A stretch of DNA of 64,000 nucleotides from positions 5,188,303 through 5,252,302 of the forward strand of contig OZ026609.1 in the NCBI GenBank assembly GCA_964020085.1. The letters run 5' to 3'. A program made the translations under genes and the position numbers. This document shows positions 37,301 to 46,100 of this stretch, in pieces. Within the stretch, counting starts at the first letter, position 1; every line of letters starts with the position of its first letter. A model generated the notes under the pieces. The model saw nothing but the letters and a program-made list of their open reading frames with translations. It had not been told where the DNA came from and ran no database searches. The DNA comes from Micromussa lordhowensis (lineage: Eukaryota; Cnidaria; Anthozoa; Scleractinia; Lobophylliidae).

Positions 37301-40300
37301 TGGCAACTCAATAAGGATGTAAGGAAAAGTGCCAAGAAAGACAAGAAGGCATTCTTCGATACTCTAGCCACAGAAGCAGAAAGTGCAGCAGGACAGCGAA
37401 ATATGAAAAGGCTATACGACATAACCAGAACAATGTCAGGTAAGACAAGTAGACCGCCAGCGCCAGTTAAGAACAAGGACGGCATTATCATCACCGAAGA
37501 ACAAAAACAAAGAGCGAGGTGGGTGGAGCATTTCCGAGACATATTGAATAGACCACCTCCCACAGAAATGCCAAACATCACTGCTACTGGAGAGCGCTTA
37601 CTCAATGTTACTGTTAACCCACCATCTAAAGCAGAAATTGAGCGAGCGTTGAAGCAGTTAAAGAATGGGAAAGCAGCAGGCCCAGATGGTATCCCCCCTG
37701 AAGCTCTCAAAGTAGACCCAAAAACTACAACAGCTATGTTACACCCGCTTTTTCTTCAGATCTGGGAGACAGAGAGGGTTCCAACCGAATGGAAGAATGG
37801 TTATCTTGTCAAGCTGCCCAAAAAGGGGGATCTGGGGCTCTGCAAGAATTGGAGAGGAATCATGCTCCTCTCAGTCCCCAGCAAGGTTTTCTGCCGAATT
37901 ATTCTTGAGAGGCTGAAACATGCCCTAGACCGCAAATTGCGTTGTGAGCAGGCAGGGTTTAGGAAAGACAAATCTTGTGCCGATCATATTGCAGCCCTGA
38001 GGATAATAATCGAACAATCTACAGAATGGCAGACTCCATTATACATGAACTTTATCGACTTCGAAAAAGCTTTCGATAGTGTTGACAGGAACGTCATCTG
38101 GCAACTCATGGGTCACTATGGAGTTCCACCAAAATTTATCAAACTGATCCAGGAGCTTTATGAAGCCTCGTCCTGTCAAGTTATCCACAACGCGAAGCTG
38201 TCAGAGCCATTTGAAATGAACACGGGAGTTAGACAAGGCTGCTTGCTGTCACCAATGATCTTCATAATGGTTGTTGACTGGATTATGAGAGAGGTAGAGA
38301 GCCAGGGAAAAACAGGTATACAATGGACACTTACAACTCAACTCCATGACCTGGACTTTGCAGATGACATACATGTATGTCTTCTATCCCAGAATCTGCA
38401 ACATATGCAAATCAAGACCGAGCACCTTGCATTAGCTGCAGAGAAAACTGGCCTCAGGATAAGCAAAGAAAAGACCAAAGTTATGAGAGCTAACAGCAAA
38501 CGGCTGGAGAAGATCAAGCTGAGAGATGAAGAACTGGAGGATGTTCATATTTTTACCTATTTAGGGAGCGTCGTGACATCAGACGGAGGAGCGGATGAGG
38601 ATGTAAAAAGCAGGATAGGCAAAGCAAGGCAGGCCTTTAACACCCTAAGACCAGTGTGGAATTCATGCAACATCAATATCCACTAAAACCAAGCTACGAA
38701 TCTTTACTACCAATGTGAAGCCAGTTCTCCTTTATGGTTCAGAGACCTGGAGAGTCACAAGATCCATATCCAACAAGCTACAAACCTTCATTAATAAATG
38801 TCTGAGAAAGATCCTAAAGATATACTGGCCAGAAAAAATCAGCAACAGGGCACTTTGGGCACGAACAGGGCAAGAATGTGTTCCAGAAGAGATCGCCAGG
38901 CGCAAATGGAATTGGATCGGACACACTTTGCGGAAGCCAACATCTGACACAACCAGGCAGGCCCTGGAGTGGAATCCGCAAGGCAAAAGGAAGGTGGGAA
39001 GACCAGTGAAAACCTGGAGGAGGTCAGTAGAAGAGGAGCTCAAACAAGCCAACATCACCTGGAATACGGCAAAAAGAACAGCCGCAAACAGAGTCCGCTG
39101 GCGCAGTACAGTGTCCGCCCTTTGTTCCACGAGGAACCCAATGGTCTAAAGAAGAATAAACTCCTAAGGATTTGGTGTGGGGCACTCTATCAATATCGTG
39201 ACTTTTAATTTGTACAGTGAGTGAATGGCCAATTGTAGCAGCAAGTCTCTGCCATGAGCCTATTAACATTAATTCAGTTTTGGCAATATTCAGGCTGAGC
39301 TTATTTACATTAAGCCATTCATGAAGGTTACAATGTAGCTAGTTCAGTGTTTAGCGCTGATTCAAGCTCTAGTAAGCTACTGGCGGCAATGCTGATACTT
39401 GTATGGTTGGCGTACATTCGTGGTAAGGCTTTACTTAGACAGTTCGGCAAGTCGTTAATATAGATCAGGAAAAGAAGGGGACCAATGAGGCTTCCCTGTG
39501 GGACACCACAGGTAACAGCACGCGTACCAGACAGCTTACCATTAACTACACACTTTTGTTGACAATAGCTTAGATAGGAGTCAAACCACTTTAGGGCCCT
39601 ACGATCAATGCCATAACTAGCTAGCTTTCGTAAAAGAATCTTATGGCCTATGATGTCAAATGCCTTTTTTAAGTCTTTGAAGATTACACCATTTATAAGA
39701 CCATTGTCAACATTGACAGACCAACTGTTAGAAGCTTCAAGCAAGGACATTAGTTTGCTATGAAGTGATCTAAACCCAGATTGATGGTTGACTAAGAGAT
39801 CGTTAGCATTAAGATACTTGAAAAATTGGTCGTAAATTATTCTTTTGAACACCTTAGTGACAGCAGGAATAATCGAGATGAACACAGACTGTAACACAGA
39901 CTTTAAGGTCATCAGCAGGGAGGGGAAGGGGAGTTCCTGTACACAGTCCTGCCATTGTCATAACAAAATAGACCTACATTGTACAGTGTATTGAATTATC
40001 ATCATATTATAGTTATGTACTAACAATATATTTTTTGAGATGTCTGTATGATGGGTTGCACATCAACAAATTTTCCGTTGTTTCTGAACAGTAGAGAAAC
40101 ACAGATTTGCTGTTGTGAGAAAAAGAAAACATAAAACTGTGAGTTATAAACAAACGAGGTGCTGATTCCCCTAGAATGGGATATTGCATAAAATATACCC
40201 AGCTGTTAAGGGTTAGGCGAATTCTTCAGGGTCGACCAAAGTGGAAAATTATTAGGAGTTCTTTAGGTACTTAGTTGCAAATTTCAGGAACTCTTCAACT

Positions 40301-42739
40301 CAAGGAGAAGGGGAAGGGAGCAGATGAAGACAGAATTTGTTAGGTCCAGTATAAACTCTTTTCTAAATCTCAGAATTTTTGCCTTCCTTGAAGGACATTA
40401 TGAGAGAGAGAGAGACAGAGAGAGAGAGTCCATGTGTTGCTGTTGACAATTGTGTTCCTTGTATAAATTAATTATCCATAATTTCATGGTCACAACATCT
40501 CATGTGACATGCTGAGACAACAAAGGAACTTGCTCTCTGCATGCAATCTATCCATGACACAGTTAATTTCCAAGTTTACATGTGAAAAAAAAAAACTTAC
40601 AGAATAATTTTTGTGACCATACATGTATATACCCCTGTTAATCTAGCTATTAAACTTCAATATTCTAAATCTAAAATCTTGCATGCAACACTCACAATAT
40701 TCAACAATTTTCCATTGTGGTCTCTCAGGCCAACTCTCAAGATACTTGTCAGCGCGACCAATACAGTTCAACAGATTACGTTACAACTGATTGATAAACC
40801 AATCACGTTGTTTTCCACACATTCCAGGAAAAATCATGTGGCCTAGGAAAGGATTATCAGCAATAACATACAGATGCTGTCTTTTAGTTTTGTTCCTTTT
40901 GGAGAGGGTGACTGTAACACAGACTTGGGGTCATCAGCAGGGAGGGGAGGGGGAATACCTGTATATAGTCCTGCCATTGTCACACGTACATAACACAGAG
41001 CACTTGCTCTTAGTTTACTTATAAGTAACAATCACACGTGCATGACTTTACAGCCGTACCTGGACATAAATCTGTGGTGTAAAGCCGCAGAATCTAATCC
41101 AGACATATGATCTATAGTACAGAAATAGGAAATGAACAGAATAAAGAGGTACATTTTTTACAAAGGAAATTTGCCTTTTGCTGCACCTTATAAAAATATG
41201 GAGAAATTGATTCTATCTGTACTTTGTCAACAGAATTTCTAAATTTAACACGGACTCTCAGGTGCCACAGGGAACTACTGTAACTTTTGCATTTGGGTGA
41301 CTGGAAAAGCTCACTTTTTTCATATCAGCTTACATGCTGGGCACCTAGGATTTCATGGTAGAGAAACTTTGGGCTCTCCGTGTAAGTTTTCTTAGACCAC
41401 AGCCTTGACTCTTATGCGGTCTGACAGTTCCTGCAAACTTTTTCCAAGCTACAGGTTTGTGATTATAATTCTGGGAGGGTTTCCTGGGGTGTGACTGTCC
41501 AAAAATTGTCAATGGAAATTGACAATCGGAGAAGCAATCAATCAATTGATAAAATTAGTTAATTGGTGTTGATTGGTATCAGTCAATCGATGATCAATCA
41601 ATAGTCACACAAAAGCCATTCATTGATTATTATCAGTTGACTAAACAAGTCGCACCCAGACGTCTCAACACAAAGCAAATACCATGTTGCACATGCTTGT
41701 AGTTACTGTACAGTTGCTTGTAACCTAGCCGTAACTGTTCTTGTAATGTTGAGTGAGGAAGCTTGTAGATTGCAAAATGTGACAAAATTTGCAATTAATC
41801 AATACCAACTGATACCAATTAGGCCATCAATTGCCATTGAAAATAGATGACAATCGACAAGCGGTCAAGGCGACATAAATCCGCTTCATAGATTGGTCAT
41901 CAATTTTCAATATTAGTGGATTAATAGGGTACCCGGTCAACTCGCCTACTTGCAAACTCGCCTACATCTACTGGTGAACTTGCCTTGCGGTGAACTTGTA
42001 CACTGTAGGCGAATTTGAACACCAGTATAGGCGACTTCGTTCTTCCCCACAGTTGCGTAAAATGTGTTATTCCTGGTTCTTTTATCCACTTCCTAGCCAC
42101 ACGAGGGGTTAAGTATATGAACTCAACACTTAACGCCATACAACTTATTTCTCGTTCTTTCATCCAATGCCAAGCCAGTTCAAACGAAAAAGTATTCTGG
42201 ACATTGTTCACAAAATAATGATAACATAAAGTTATAAAAGGCATACATTACTTGAGTGAACTCGCCTACGTAGGCGACCTGACAAGATGTAGGCGAGTTT
42301 GTTCGTAGGCGAGTTTGCACGTAGGCGAGTTGACCAGTATTCGATTAATAGATATCGATAGCAATTGATTGGTATCGATTAGCATCAACCATCAATTTCA
42401 GCAATTGGACATAGGCAGGTACAAAAGATGGACTGGATCAACTTGGATCGCTGATTTGAATAAGAATAGCAACCATTTCAAGAAAGAGGCATACAACAAT
42501 AGTTGCTATTCTTATTCAAATCAGCGATCCGAGTTGATCCGGTTCTACTTTTGTACATGCTTACCGGTATTGGGCATTTGACAGAAGACCAAACCATGAC
42601 AGTATAAATTATGAAACCAATAATGTGTACCTTTATGGCAGTGGGAAAGAAAAAACGCCAAACTGTCAAGGTTTTCTTTTTCGAAATTGTCCGCCGAAAT
42701 GGTCGGATACTCTCGAAACTTGCCCGTAAAAGAACTCAT
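24614..42739 (-). CDS. DCLRE1C: Artemis nuclease (DCLRE1C), SNM1 metallo-beta-lactamase/beta-CASP family
   Basis: Opens hairpins and trims DNA ends in non-homologous end joining, with DNA-PKcs as the known partner. Coding exons in transcript order: 42739-42631, 41111-41060, 40109-40025, 34674-34615, 34039-33984, 33445-33405, 33030-32970, 32117-32045, 31410-31352, 31024-30922, 30794-30687, 30318-30182, 29169-29109, 27756-27648, 26317-26130 (5' edge unsure), 25284-24614. The start is [19 protein letters not shown], matching the vertebrate N-terminus. An in-frame ATG at 42833-42835 was not chosen because conservation begins at MSSF. HxHxDH is His33/His35/Asp37/His38, followed by His115, Asp136 and Asp165, the same numbers as in human Artemis. 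The beta-CASP part includes YGFEYLL and RIHACK. Length is about 657 residues against 692 in human. All junctions up to exon 14 are in phase; the exon 14-15 junction is not settled. Confidence 0.96.
26395..26915. repeat. inverted pair of family-S SINEs
   Basis: The plus-strand copy, about 26395-26690, has GGTCCGGGTTCGAGCCC and CACCCAGGTGTATAAATGGG. The minus-strand copy, about 26705-26915, has CCCATTTATACAACTGGGTGG and GCTCGAGCCCGGATC. The two face each other with only about 15 bp between, so a transcript through this intron could fold into a long hairpin. The second copy is more diverged. Confidence 0.7.
26916..29108. other. DCLRE1C introns around exon 14
   Basis: Holds exon 14 (27648-27756) and otherwise non-coding sequence. 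The 26915-27040 block repeats the 7490-7650 sequence. Near 28300-28480 an inverted pair CCAGGATTGAACGCAAG and GCGTTCGATCAATCCTGG is spaced about 140 bp. If a small missing exon links exons 14 and 15, it should lie in 26350-27640, but I could not identify it. Confidence 0.5.
29109..34674 (-). CDS. DCLRE1C: DCLRE1C exons 4-13: rest of catalytic core and beta-CASP domain
   Basis: Ten short exons. Key pieces are LLPAGHC with His115 (34039-33984), [12 protein letters not shown] with Asp136 (split over 33445-33405 and 33030-32970), YIDTTFC with Asp165 (32117-32045) and [14 protein letters not shown] (31024-30922). Next come [17 protein letters not shown] and TRIHACK (30794-30687), then RIKPTTMW (30318-30182). 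For the exon at 30318 I chose the acceptor TTCATAG because it is the only one that is in phase and avoids a stop. All borders are GT-AG. Confidence 0.93.
31600..31945. repeat. foldback element with TCATGTCAAGGTCAC repeats
   Basis: 31608-31700 has direct repeats of ATCATGTCAAGGTCACG. It is followed by a long palindrome (about 31775-31935): GATATCCAGAATAATCAAGG and GGGTTATCAGCC face GGCTGATAACTCTTACC and CCTTGATTATTCTGGATATC. The loop is about 17 nt around CAGCCTTCGACTTC. It lies in the DCLRE1C intron between the exons at 32045 and 31410. Confidence 0.75.
32648..32802. repeat. long hairpin in a DCLRE1C intron
   Basis: GTTGCAGGTCAAAATGAAAT, CCTTTGTC and CCTAATTATTCATG face CATGAATAATTAGG, GACAAAGG and ATTTCATTTTGACCTGCAAC. 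The inner arms are nearly perfect, and the outer arm is offset by an unpaired bulge of about 40 nt. This looks like a foldback insertion and would form a strong RNA hairpin in the pre-mRNA. Confidence 0.75.
34318..34357. repeat. (AAT)n microsatellite
   Basis: About 13 AAT units ending in ATACTAATC, in the DCLRE1C intron between the exons at 34615 and 34039. Other microsatellites in the window are (ATT)n at 17320-17388 and (AAT)n at about 49250-49317. Confidence 0.85.
35863..39155 (+). mobile_element. near-complete APE-type LINE (RTE-like) nested in an older LINE
   Basis: A 3.3-kb non-LTR element, flanked by the identical 12-mer ATAAACTCCTAA at 35851-35862 and 39156-39167 (target-site duplication). 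A G+C-richer 5' UTR of about 170 bp precedes one long ORF. Base composition is clearly higher in G+C than the surrounding intron, which marks it as a foreign insert. Removing it plus one 12-mer makes the two halves of the minus-strand LINE contiguous in one frame. The exact duplication and almost intact ORF imply a fairly recent insertion. The clade is inferred from the endonuclease style. Confidence 0.9.
36035..39149 (+). pseudogene. LINE ORF: AP-endonuclease plus reverse transcriptase, one frameshift
   Basis: The frame is open from 36035 to a TAA at 38684-38686 (883 codons). It continues in another frame from about 38680 to the stop at 39147-39149. The N-terminal endonuclease begins [12 protein letters not shown] and has MGDLNAKIG and SDHHLLL motifs. 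The RT carries [52 protein letters not shown] and the catalytic FADD, all intact. The C-terminal part starts [12 protein letters not shown] and ends in a Lys/Arg/Trp-rich segment. A single-base indel near 38680 explains the break. Without it the protein would be about 1040 residues, and the copy would look otherwise competent. Confidence 0.9.
39889..40985. repeat. direct duplication of about 75 bp flanking DCLRE1C exon 3
   Basis: The segment with TGTAACACAGACTT, GGTCATCAGCAGGGAGGGG and AGTCCTGCCATTGTCA occurs at about 39890-39960 and again at about 40912-40982 with few differences. The left copy joins the truncated 5' end of the older LINE. DCLRE1C exon 3 (40025-40109) lies between the copies. 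Confidence 0.7.
40025..42739 (-). CDS. DCLRE1C: DCLRE1C exons 1-3: metallo-beta-lactamase motif 2
   Basis: Exon 1 (42739-42631) ends in CHK plus one base. Exon 2 (41111-41060) completes Asp37 and reads [16 protein letters not shown]. Exon 3 (40109-40025) reads [15 protein letters not shown] and ends before a GTTAGT donor. Together they give the zinc-binding SHCHKDH signature. Intron 1 contains a 150-bp hairpin and a 400-bp MITE, listed separately. Confidence 0.95.
41931..42338. repeat. MITE with CTCGCCTAC-type terminal repeats
   Basis: The left end GGTCAACTCGCCTACTTGC plus AAACTCGCCTAC and the right end GTAGGCGAGTTTGCACGTAG plus GCGAGTTGACC are inverted copies. Within the ends, ACTCGCCTAC recurs as short tandem units. 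The flanking TA on both sides could be the target duplication. It lies in intron 1 of DCLRE1C and has no ORF. Confidence 0.75.
42408..42563. repeat. 150-bp hairpin in DCLRE1C intron 1
   Basis: Arms of about 55 bp. GATCAACTTGGATCGCTGAT and TTGAATAAGAATAGCAAC face GTTGCTATTCTTATTCAAAT and CAGCGATCCGAGTTGATCC. The loop is about 35 nt (42476-42500). Outer bases GTACAAAAG and CTTTTGTAC pair as well. Pairing is almost perfect, so the copy is young or maintained. It lies about 70 bp from exon 1. Confidence 0.85.
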
Positions 42740-43151
42740 CGTTTGGAGTCCATGAAGTTTCGACTGGCGACCTCCTTCGAATTCATGCACAAAAGTAACA
42801 CTTATTACAGATCTGAAAGATCTGAAATACGCCAAGTGTCACCTCATGGTTCACTGATCCATAAAATTTGACAAAACACCAAGGAAAGCGCTAAAAATTT
42901 CGGAAATCTTTGAAATTCTGAGGAGTATTTCTAGCCAAGATAATCAAATATGGCGGCTTTTTGCTTTTGGTAGTTACCAGTCTCCCCGATTTCTATATTA
43001 GGCTAACATGGCCAAATTTGGTTAATGACATCACCCCAACAACTGCTCTTTACAACTTCACTCTATGAAAAAGACGAGGGTTTTCTAAGGTTAATAGTAG
43101 TTGTTTCTCCATGTTTTTATAGTTCCCTGTAAAGCTTCTCGAAGGTTTAAG
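42740..43151. promoter_or_regulatory. divergent (bidirectional) promoter between DCLRE1C and ARIH2
   Basis: The start codons of DCLRE1C (42739, minus) and the ARIH2-type gene (43152, plus) are 412 bp apart, head to head. No TATA box is obvious. AATATGGCGGC at 42947-42957 matches the YY1 consensus, a common element of TATA-less divergent promoters. Both 5' UTRs must lie in this stretch unless there are untranslated upstream exons. The promoter role is inferred from geometry and the motif. Confidence 0.6.
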
Positions 43152-46100
43152 ATGTCCACGGTCGACCTAGAGTCGCAGGACTCCGTAGATCCCGAATCGA
43201 GCGAATATGACGACGACGAAGATGACGATGACTATTACTACAAATATGGGGACGAGGATGAAGGAATGGCTTCAGATAAGGAGGAAGACCCTGAGAGTTT
43301 TGAATTTGTGATTATTGATTCTAGTGAGGCTCAAGAAATATTCGATTCTTTAGTGGCTAAGATCTGCCAAGAGATTAAGGTGAGATCTCTCTAAGAACCA
43401 GCTGAAACTTTAGTAATTCCGCGAAGGCTCTCGACAATGCAACCAGACGTACAGTTTTAAGAAGTCGATCATAATTCGTTTTACGGACGTGAGCTTAATG
43501 ATCTGTTGAATGTTTCTCAAGGTGTCGGAATCTGTGGCCAGAATACTACTGATTCAACACGACTGGAACACAGAGAAGATCTTGGAAAGGTAAACGTGCA
43601 TTGCGGTGGTAAATAGAATTAAAACCGGAAATGTATACAGCCCAGCTGGTGAATGACACTTTTTATTGTTTAATAATTAACGCGAAGCATATTAAACAAT
43701 AAAACGATTTCACTCTATATACATATAATAATTAACGTAATTTTTAAGCCCAGTGAATCAATGTTGATTATATATATTAAATTTTTTTTGAAAAATAAAC
43801 TCCATGTAATAGGCTTAAGCTATCACTGATTGTCTTGACTATGATATAGTCAAATTGTCCCCATGGGAACTCCTTGCAAGTGTCATGGTTAACAAGTGTA
43901 GCTATTTGTTCCCATTAGGACCAATTTAGGCTGGTATTCACAAGAGGCGGTTAGCCGGGCTGGTGTCAGTTTGCCGGGATCTCGGCATGTTTGTTAAACG
44001 CAACAAAAATCAACTTCGTGATTACGTGACAACCAGGCCAGCCCGGTTAGCTGAGATCCCGGTATCGCAGTGCCGGGATCCCGGCTAACCGGGCTGAGAT
44101 TTTTCCATGTAATCGCGTTTGCCGGGTCAGCCCGGCCCATTAAGGCAGCGAGAGTACAGCGGGTAATACAGTGCTCATGCGCAATGGTCTCCCGCGGTTC
44201 ATCGCATCAGCCATCAACCGGGCTGGCTCACCTAATGTAATACCGGACTGAAACTCATTTCGGCACACTGAAGCAGTCCGGCTAACCGGGCCAGCCCGGC
44301 TCATGTTATCAGGCCCTAACTTAGAAGTTCAGTTCAAAACCTTCTTGCCCGTTCACACCCAGGTGTGTGTTACCCAAGAACACTACACGATGACCCAGCC
44401 AGCACTTGAACCTGAAGTCTACCATGTCAGTAAGACACGAGTAGTAGTGCTCCAGTGTAATGCTTGATGATGCTACAGGAACCTGAGAGTGCTGTACCAA
44501 TAGCCACCTAGTCTTAAAGTGCTGAAGAAGTAAAAAGTAATTGCTGCTTGTTCAAAATAAAGAAGAATGGCGCTTTCCTTTTTGGAATATCCCCTTTTGT
44601 TTCTGAGATATTTATGTTTTTGTATTATGCAAATGTAGAAAGCGATGACGTCATAAATCTTTCCACTAAAACAGTAAAATACTGAATCAAGAATATCTCT
44701 AGAAATATTAGAGCAGTGTTCTTCAAACTTGACAGGCACCCAATGTGCTATTGTTATGACAACACTCGTGGCTTCAGTCTCTTTTTATCAGAAACCAAAT
44801 ATCCCCATTGTGACCCTATTTATGACAATGTGAGACAGAGGGTCCTTCTTGGAACATACATGATGCCCATATTGTCTTAACTCTTCTCGGTGGATTGTCG
44901 GGAGTTGGGAATTTCAGTTTTAATTGTCACAGGACCAGTGGCAAAGCAAAACTGTTGTCATGGCAACAGCACAGCAGATGTCATTTTGTTTCTTTTGTGA
45001 TGTACATTTTAGGTTCCAAGTTTAAAGAACGCCGCTGTAATATTTCTAGAGATGTTCTTGATTCAGTATTTTACTGTTTGAGTGGAACATTGATGATGAG
45101 ATTGCTTTCCTCATTTGCATAATGCAAAAACGTAAATATCTCTAAAATGAAGATATTCCAAAGAGGAAAATGTAATTCTTCTTTATTTTGAAAAGCCTTT
45201 CAGATAAGCAGCAATTATTTTTTTTACTTCATAGGCACTTATTTTCTACTTATTTTCTAATATCTTGTTATCTTGCAGGCACAGAGTTGATCCAGTTGGG
45301 CTGCTTGTTGAGGGAAGAATTATTCCAGAAAAACCTGTTGTTCAAGCGGTAAGTATTAAGAACTACTTAAGAAAGATTAAGGTAAAGTCTGCATATGAGC
45401 CAGACTGATTGAGCTTAATCCCTGTTTCAGTAGCATGAAGCTACTAGGAGTACATGTATTTCTACTCCCCCTGGATGGTATGCTAGTCCATCGCAGGGTT
45501 ACCCCCAGCATTAAGTTTGCCGGTACCCATTTATACACCTGGGTGGAGAGAGGCACTGAGAGTTAAGTGCCTTGCCCAAGAACACAACACAATGTCCCCG
45601 GCCAGGGCTCGAACCTGGACCTCTCGCTTCAGAGTCGACTTTACTAACCATGAGGCCACCACACCTCCCACTAAGAAAGAATAAACTGACGTCTTTCTCT
45701 TTTCTCCTGCTTTATGGCCCCACTGATTTGGGTGAGTTGGGTTCCCTGGTTAAATATTATTAGTATATACCACACAAGTGAATAGTACTTTTCGCGCACG
45801 CTGATTGGCTAGCAAATAGGTGATTAGCCAAGTACTATTCACCTCGGAGCAGCCAAAGAAAAACCAAATTTCTTCCTGTTTCACTTTGTTGGTATATTGT
45901 CACAAATAAAGTTACTCTTTGGTCCGCTAGTTATTCAGCTTGTGTGGTGTATACTAAAACAATTATTCACCTCAGTGTCGGTGAAAGTGGTGGATATTTA
46001 CCTTGCCGCTTCACGGCTCTAGTAAATATCCACCACTATTTTCCTCTACTTCAGTGAATAATTGTTATTATTATTATTATTGATTGTTCCTTTTCTTAAG

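Larger units (their letters stand above)
35200..39900 (-). mobile_element. 5'-truncated, inactive non-LTR retrotransposon (CR1/L2/Jockey-like), split by another LINE
   Basis: Two minus-strand parts, 39900-39156 and 35862-35200, form one reverse-transcriptase ORF remnant. The first part has RT motifs QSGFRSLHS and [20 protein letters not shown]. The catalytic YADD-type box reads YANHTS, so the second catalytic Asp is lost. There is also a frameshift near 39330. The second part carries the typical C-terminal sequence ([20 protein letters not shown], then [16 protein letters not shown]). The 3' end abuts an (ATG)n tract at about 35203-35221, as LINE tails often do. The 5' end is truncated within or before the RT fingers. 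Clade assignment is inference. Confidence 0.85.

Noticed and set aside
42545..42835. Upstream in-frame ATG for DCLRE1C at 42833-42835
   Set aside because: It would add 32 residues before MSSF without conservation. The vertebrate protein starts at the equivalent of MSSF, so the 42739 start is preferred.
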